Positions 12,948 through 14,629 of a DNA stretch of 14,629 bases are shown here, piece by piece. Every line of letters starts with the position of its first letter. Within the stretch, counting starts at the first letter, position 1. The DNA is taken from assembly GCA_900556785.1 (NCBI GenBank), contig USQK01000044.1:1-14629 (forward strand), written 5' to 3'. The translations under genes and the position numbers were made by a program. The DNA is from an uncultured Veillonella sp. (GTDB taxonomy: Bacteria > Bacillota > Negativicutes > Veillonellales > Veillonellaceae). The notes under the pieces were generated by a model. It did no database searches. It was not told the origin of the DNA and saw only the letters and a program-made list of their open reading frames with translations.

Positions 12948-14629
12948 TTAACAAGCCTCTATTTCAGGACGTATAAAGGGTTTTACCTCTTTATTAACGT
13001 CTATCACTACTGTAAATGGTGTATTTGGTACATTTTCTATACCTAATACATGTGCCGTGGCCTTAGACATAGGCATTTCCACGTATTGTTGGCGAATTTT
13101 GCGCCATTCTTTGAAGGTATAGTTTGGAATATACTGAGATGCAATCTCTTCGTTGCGCCAGAATGCTTCCCCTTCTTGTAAAAGTTCCTTTGTCTGCTTC
13201 GGCAAACCAACGGCTTCGCTGCGAACCTTACCTCGATAGCTAACAAGTGTATCGTACTGTAATAATTCAGCTGCTACTTTATCTCCTTTGGCCAAGAAGA
13301 AATTATATAAGAACTCAATTTGGTCGATATCTTTCAAATTAACCTTATGATTTCCCGCATCGAGCCAAGCCTGTGTCATTTCACAGAAATATGAAAAAGC
13401 ATCTTTTTTAGGTTCTACTTTGTTAGGATCATACTTTTTCATAGGCGGTACATGATTTGTTGCTGTATCTTCACCAGTTATAGATGTGTCAGTATGTTCC
13501 TTTATGAGCTTGCTACCAATATAGCCAAAGACTGTTCTAAAACGCTCACTATTATAGAAGCGTTCAAATACATCTTCAAAGTGCTTTAAGAAGCGTACAT
13601 CATTATATGGTAATACATGAGTGCTCAAAACCTCATATGGCGCTAACGGATCACTAATATATTGGTATTCCTCCATACGGCGTACACCAGAGCCTTTTAA
13701 TAGTTTTAAGAAACCTATTTGTAGCGCATGAGGTTGTAAGCTAAATAAATCGTTAAAGGATAATCCAAAACGCGCTTTATTTTCGTAAGGCAAACCTACA
13801 ATTAAATCCATATGTACATGTGTGCGTCCCGCCTCAATAATAGGGCGAATTGCCTTTTGAATGTACGGCCAATCATTGTAACGATTAATAGCATCCAAGG
13901 TTTTCTTATGTGTACTTTGTACGCCTACCTCTATTTGAATACGTCCTGGTGGTGTTTCACAGAGAATTTGTGTTTCCCATTCCGTCATGAGCTCAGGTTC
14001 CATTTCTAAATGGAAGTTCGTCTCTGTATTGGCATCTCGCATAAATTCCATCAACGGACGATGGTGATGTGGTGCACAGTTAAATGTTCTATCTACAAAT
14101 TTAACTTGCTTTACCTTATGGTCGATAAACCATTGTAACTCTTTGAAGGTTCTCTCCTGTGGGAAGAACCGCACTGTATTCTTATTACCAGATAAGCAAT
14201 ACTGACAAGAGAATGGACATCCGCGAGAGGATTCATAATAGATGATTTTATGTTCTAAATCCTCCATATCCTCTTCTACATATGGGAATGGAATGGTACT
14301 AAGATCTTTAACCTCTACGGCCTCAGTGGATCCCATAAGTTGACCTGTAATATGGCGGCCTCGTACACCAGGGATTTCTTCTCCTAATCCATCCTTACCA
14401 TTTTGTAATGCACTAATGAGTTGGTAGAAAGCTTCTTCCCCTTCACCTTGTACAACATAGTCAACAGCATGACATCGATGTAAGATTTCATCGGCCGTAA
14501 ACGATACTTCTGGTCCACCTAAAATGATTTTAATATCTGGTCGAACGGCTTTCACCATGTCCGCCACATGTAAGGTCATTTCGATGTTCCAGATATAGCA
14601 AGCGAAGCCCAATACATCCATATTGCGCT
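12948..14629 (-). CDS. B12-binding domain radical SAM protein, DUF4080 type (N-terminus cut by edge)
   Basis: At least 559 residues are visible; the reading frame stays open to the right edge, so the true start is outside and the ATG at 14621 is internal. The visible part begins in a cobalamin-binding-type domain with GFACYIWNIE (5-14), ILGGPEVSF (33-41) and QGEGEEAF (58-65). The radical SAM core follows, with Cx3Cx2C in RGCPFSCQYC (133-142), and VGVQST and VGLPYE further on. The C-terminal part (about 350-540) matches what I know of the DUF4080 region. Members are methyltransferase- or oxidoreductase-like by domain make-up but mostly uncharacterised. It leads into the operon with the second radical SAM gene, 39 bases downstream. 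Confidence 0.92.
   Translation of the reverse strand, partial: RNMDVLGFACYIWNIEMTLHVADMVKAVRPDIKIILGGPEVSFTADEILHRCHAVDYVVQGEGEEAFYQLISALQNGKDGLGEEIPGVRGRHITGQLMGSTEAVEVKDLSTIPFPYVEEDMEDLEHKIIYYESSRGCPFSCQYCLSGNKNTVRFFPQERTFKELQWFIDHKVKQVKFVDRTFNCAPHHHRPLMEFMRDANTETNFHLEMEPELMTEWETQILCETPPGRIQIEVGVQSTHKKTLDAINRYNDWPYIQKAIRPIIEAGRTHVHMDLIVGLPYENKARFGLSFNDLFSLQPHALQIGFLKLLKGSGVRRMEEYQYISDPLAPYEVLSTHVLPYNDVRFLKHFEDVFERFYNSERFRTVFGYIGSKLIKEHTDTSITGEDTATNHVPPMKKYDPNKVEPKKDAFSYFCEMTQAWLDAGNHKVNLKDIDQIEFLYNFFLAKGDKVAAELLQYDTLVSYRGKVRSEAVGLPKQTKELLQEGEAFWRNEEIASQYIPNYTFKEWRKIRQQYVEMPMSKATAHVLGIENVPNTPFTVVIDVNKEVKPFIRPEIEAC

Noticed and set aside
13043..14009. Frames at 13043-13246 (minus) and 13812-14009 (plus)
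   Set aside because: Both are shadows of the B12-binding radical SAM gene.
1..14629. CRISPR array, tRNA, rRNA, transposase, integrase or prophage genes
   Set aside because: Looked for by eye on both strands; no regularly spaced repeats, tRNA-like segments or mobile-element proteins were seen.

Overview
The window looks like chromosomal DNA of a low-GC, probably diderm Firmicute, most likely a Veillonella-type Negativicute. This rests on the gene set phoH-ybeY-era with a CNNM/CorC protein and recO, a T-box leader, and moderate GC in the core with a very AT-rich left third. The genus is inference from style and gene order; no database search was possible. Every gene I accept is on the minus strand, so transcription runs from the right edge to the left.

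Right part (about 14629 to 7432): a tightly packed core operon. In transcription order it holds a B12-binding radical SAM protein with a DUF4080-type C-terminus (cut by the window edge), a YhcC/TIGR01212-type radical SAM protein, PhoH, YbeY, Era, a CNNM/CBS/CorC membrane protein and RecO. It ends at a textbook Rho-independent terminator at 7432-7463. YbeY, Era and PhoH are linked to rRNA maturation, ribosome assembly and RNA metabolism.

Middle part (7310 to 4483): a separate three-gene operon. It has a clear sigma-A promoter whose -10 box lies in a perfect 25-base palindrome, probably an operator. Two polytopic membrane proteins follow, the first DUF3100-like, with an 8-base start/stop overlap. 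The third gene is an M20 amidohydrolase of the AbgB type, preceded by a perfect hairpin and followed by a strong terminator. The likely function is uptake of an amide or peptide-like substrate and its hydrolysis in the cytoplasm; the substrate is unknown.

Left part (4482 to 101): an AT-rich accessory island of eleven small genes, nearly all encoding short hydrophobic proteins of 1-4 membrane segments with no family I can name. Four of them, one below the usual ORF length cut-off, are paralogues of 56-59 residues arranged as two tandem pairs. Two others (115-121 residues) look like a second paralogous pair. A less AT-rich fragment at about 919-1126 looks like the broken end of a larger gene. 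Short duplicated membrane proteins plus a gene remnant resemble an orphan immunity-gene array from a polymorphic-toxin or contact-dependent-inhibition locus, but no toxin is present in the window and this stays a hypothesis.

Left edge (91 to 1): a strong promoter followed by the first part of a T-box leader RNA, so the gene beyond the left edge is probably an aminoacyl-tRNA synthetase or an amino-acid biosynthesis or transport gene.
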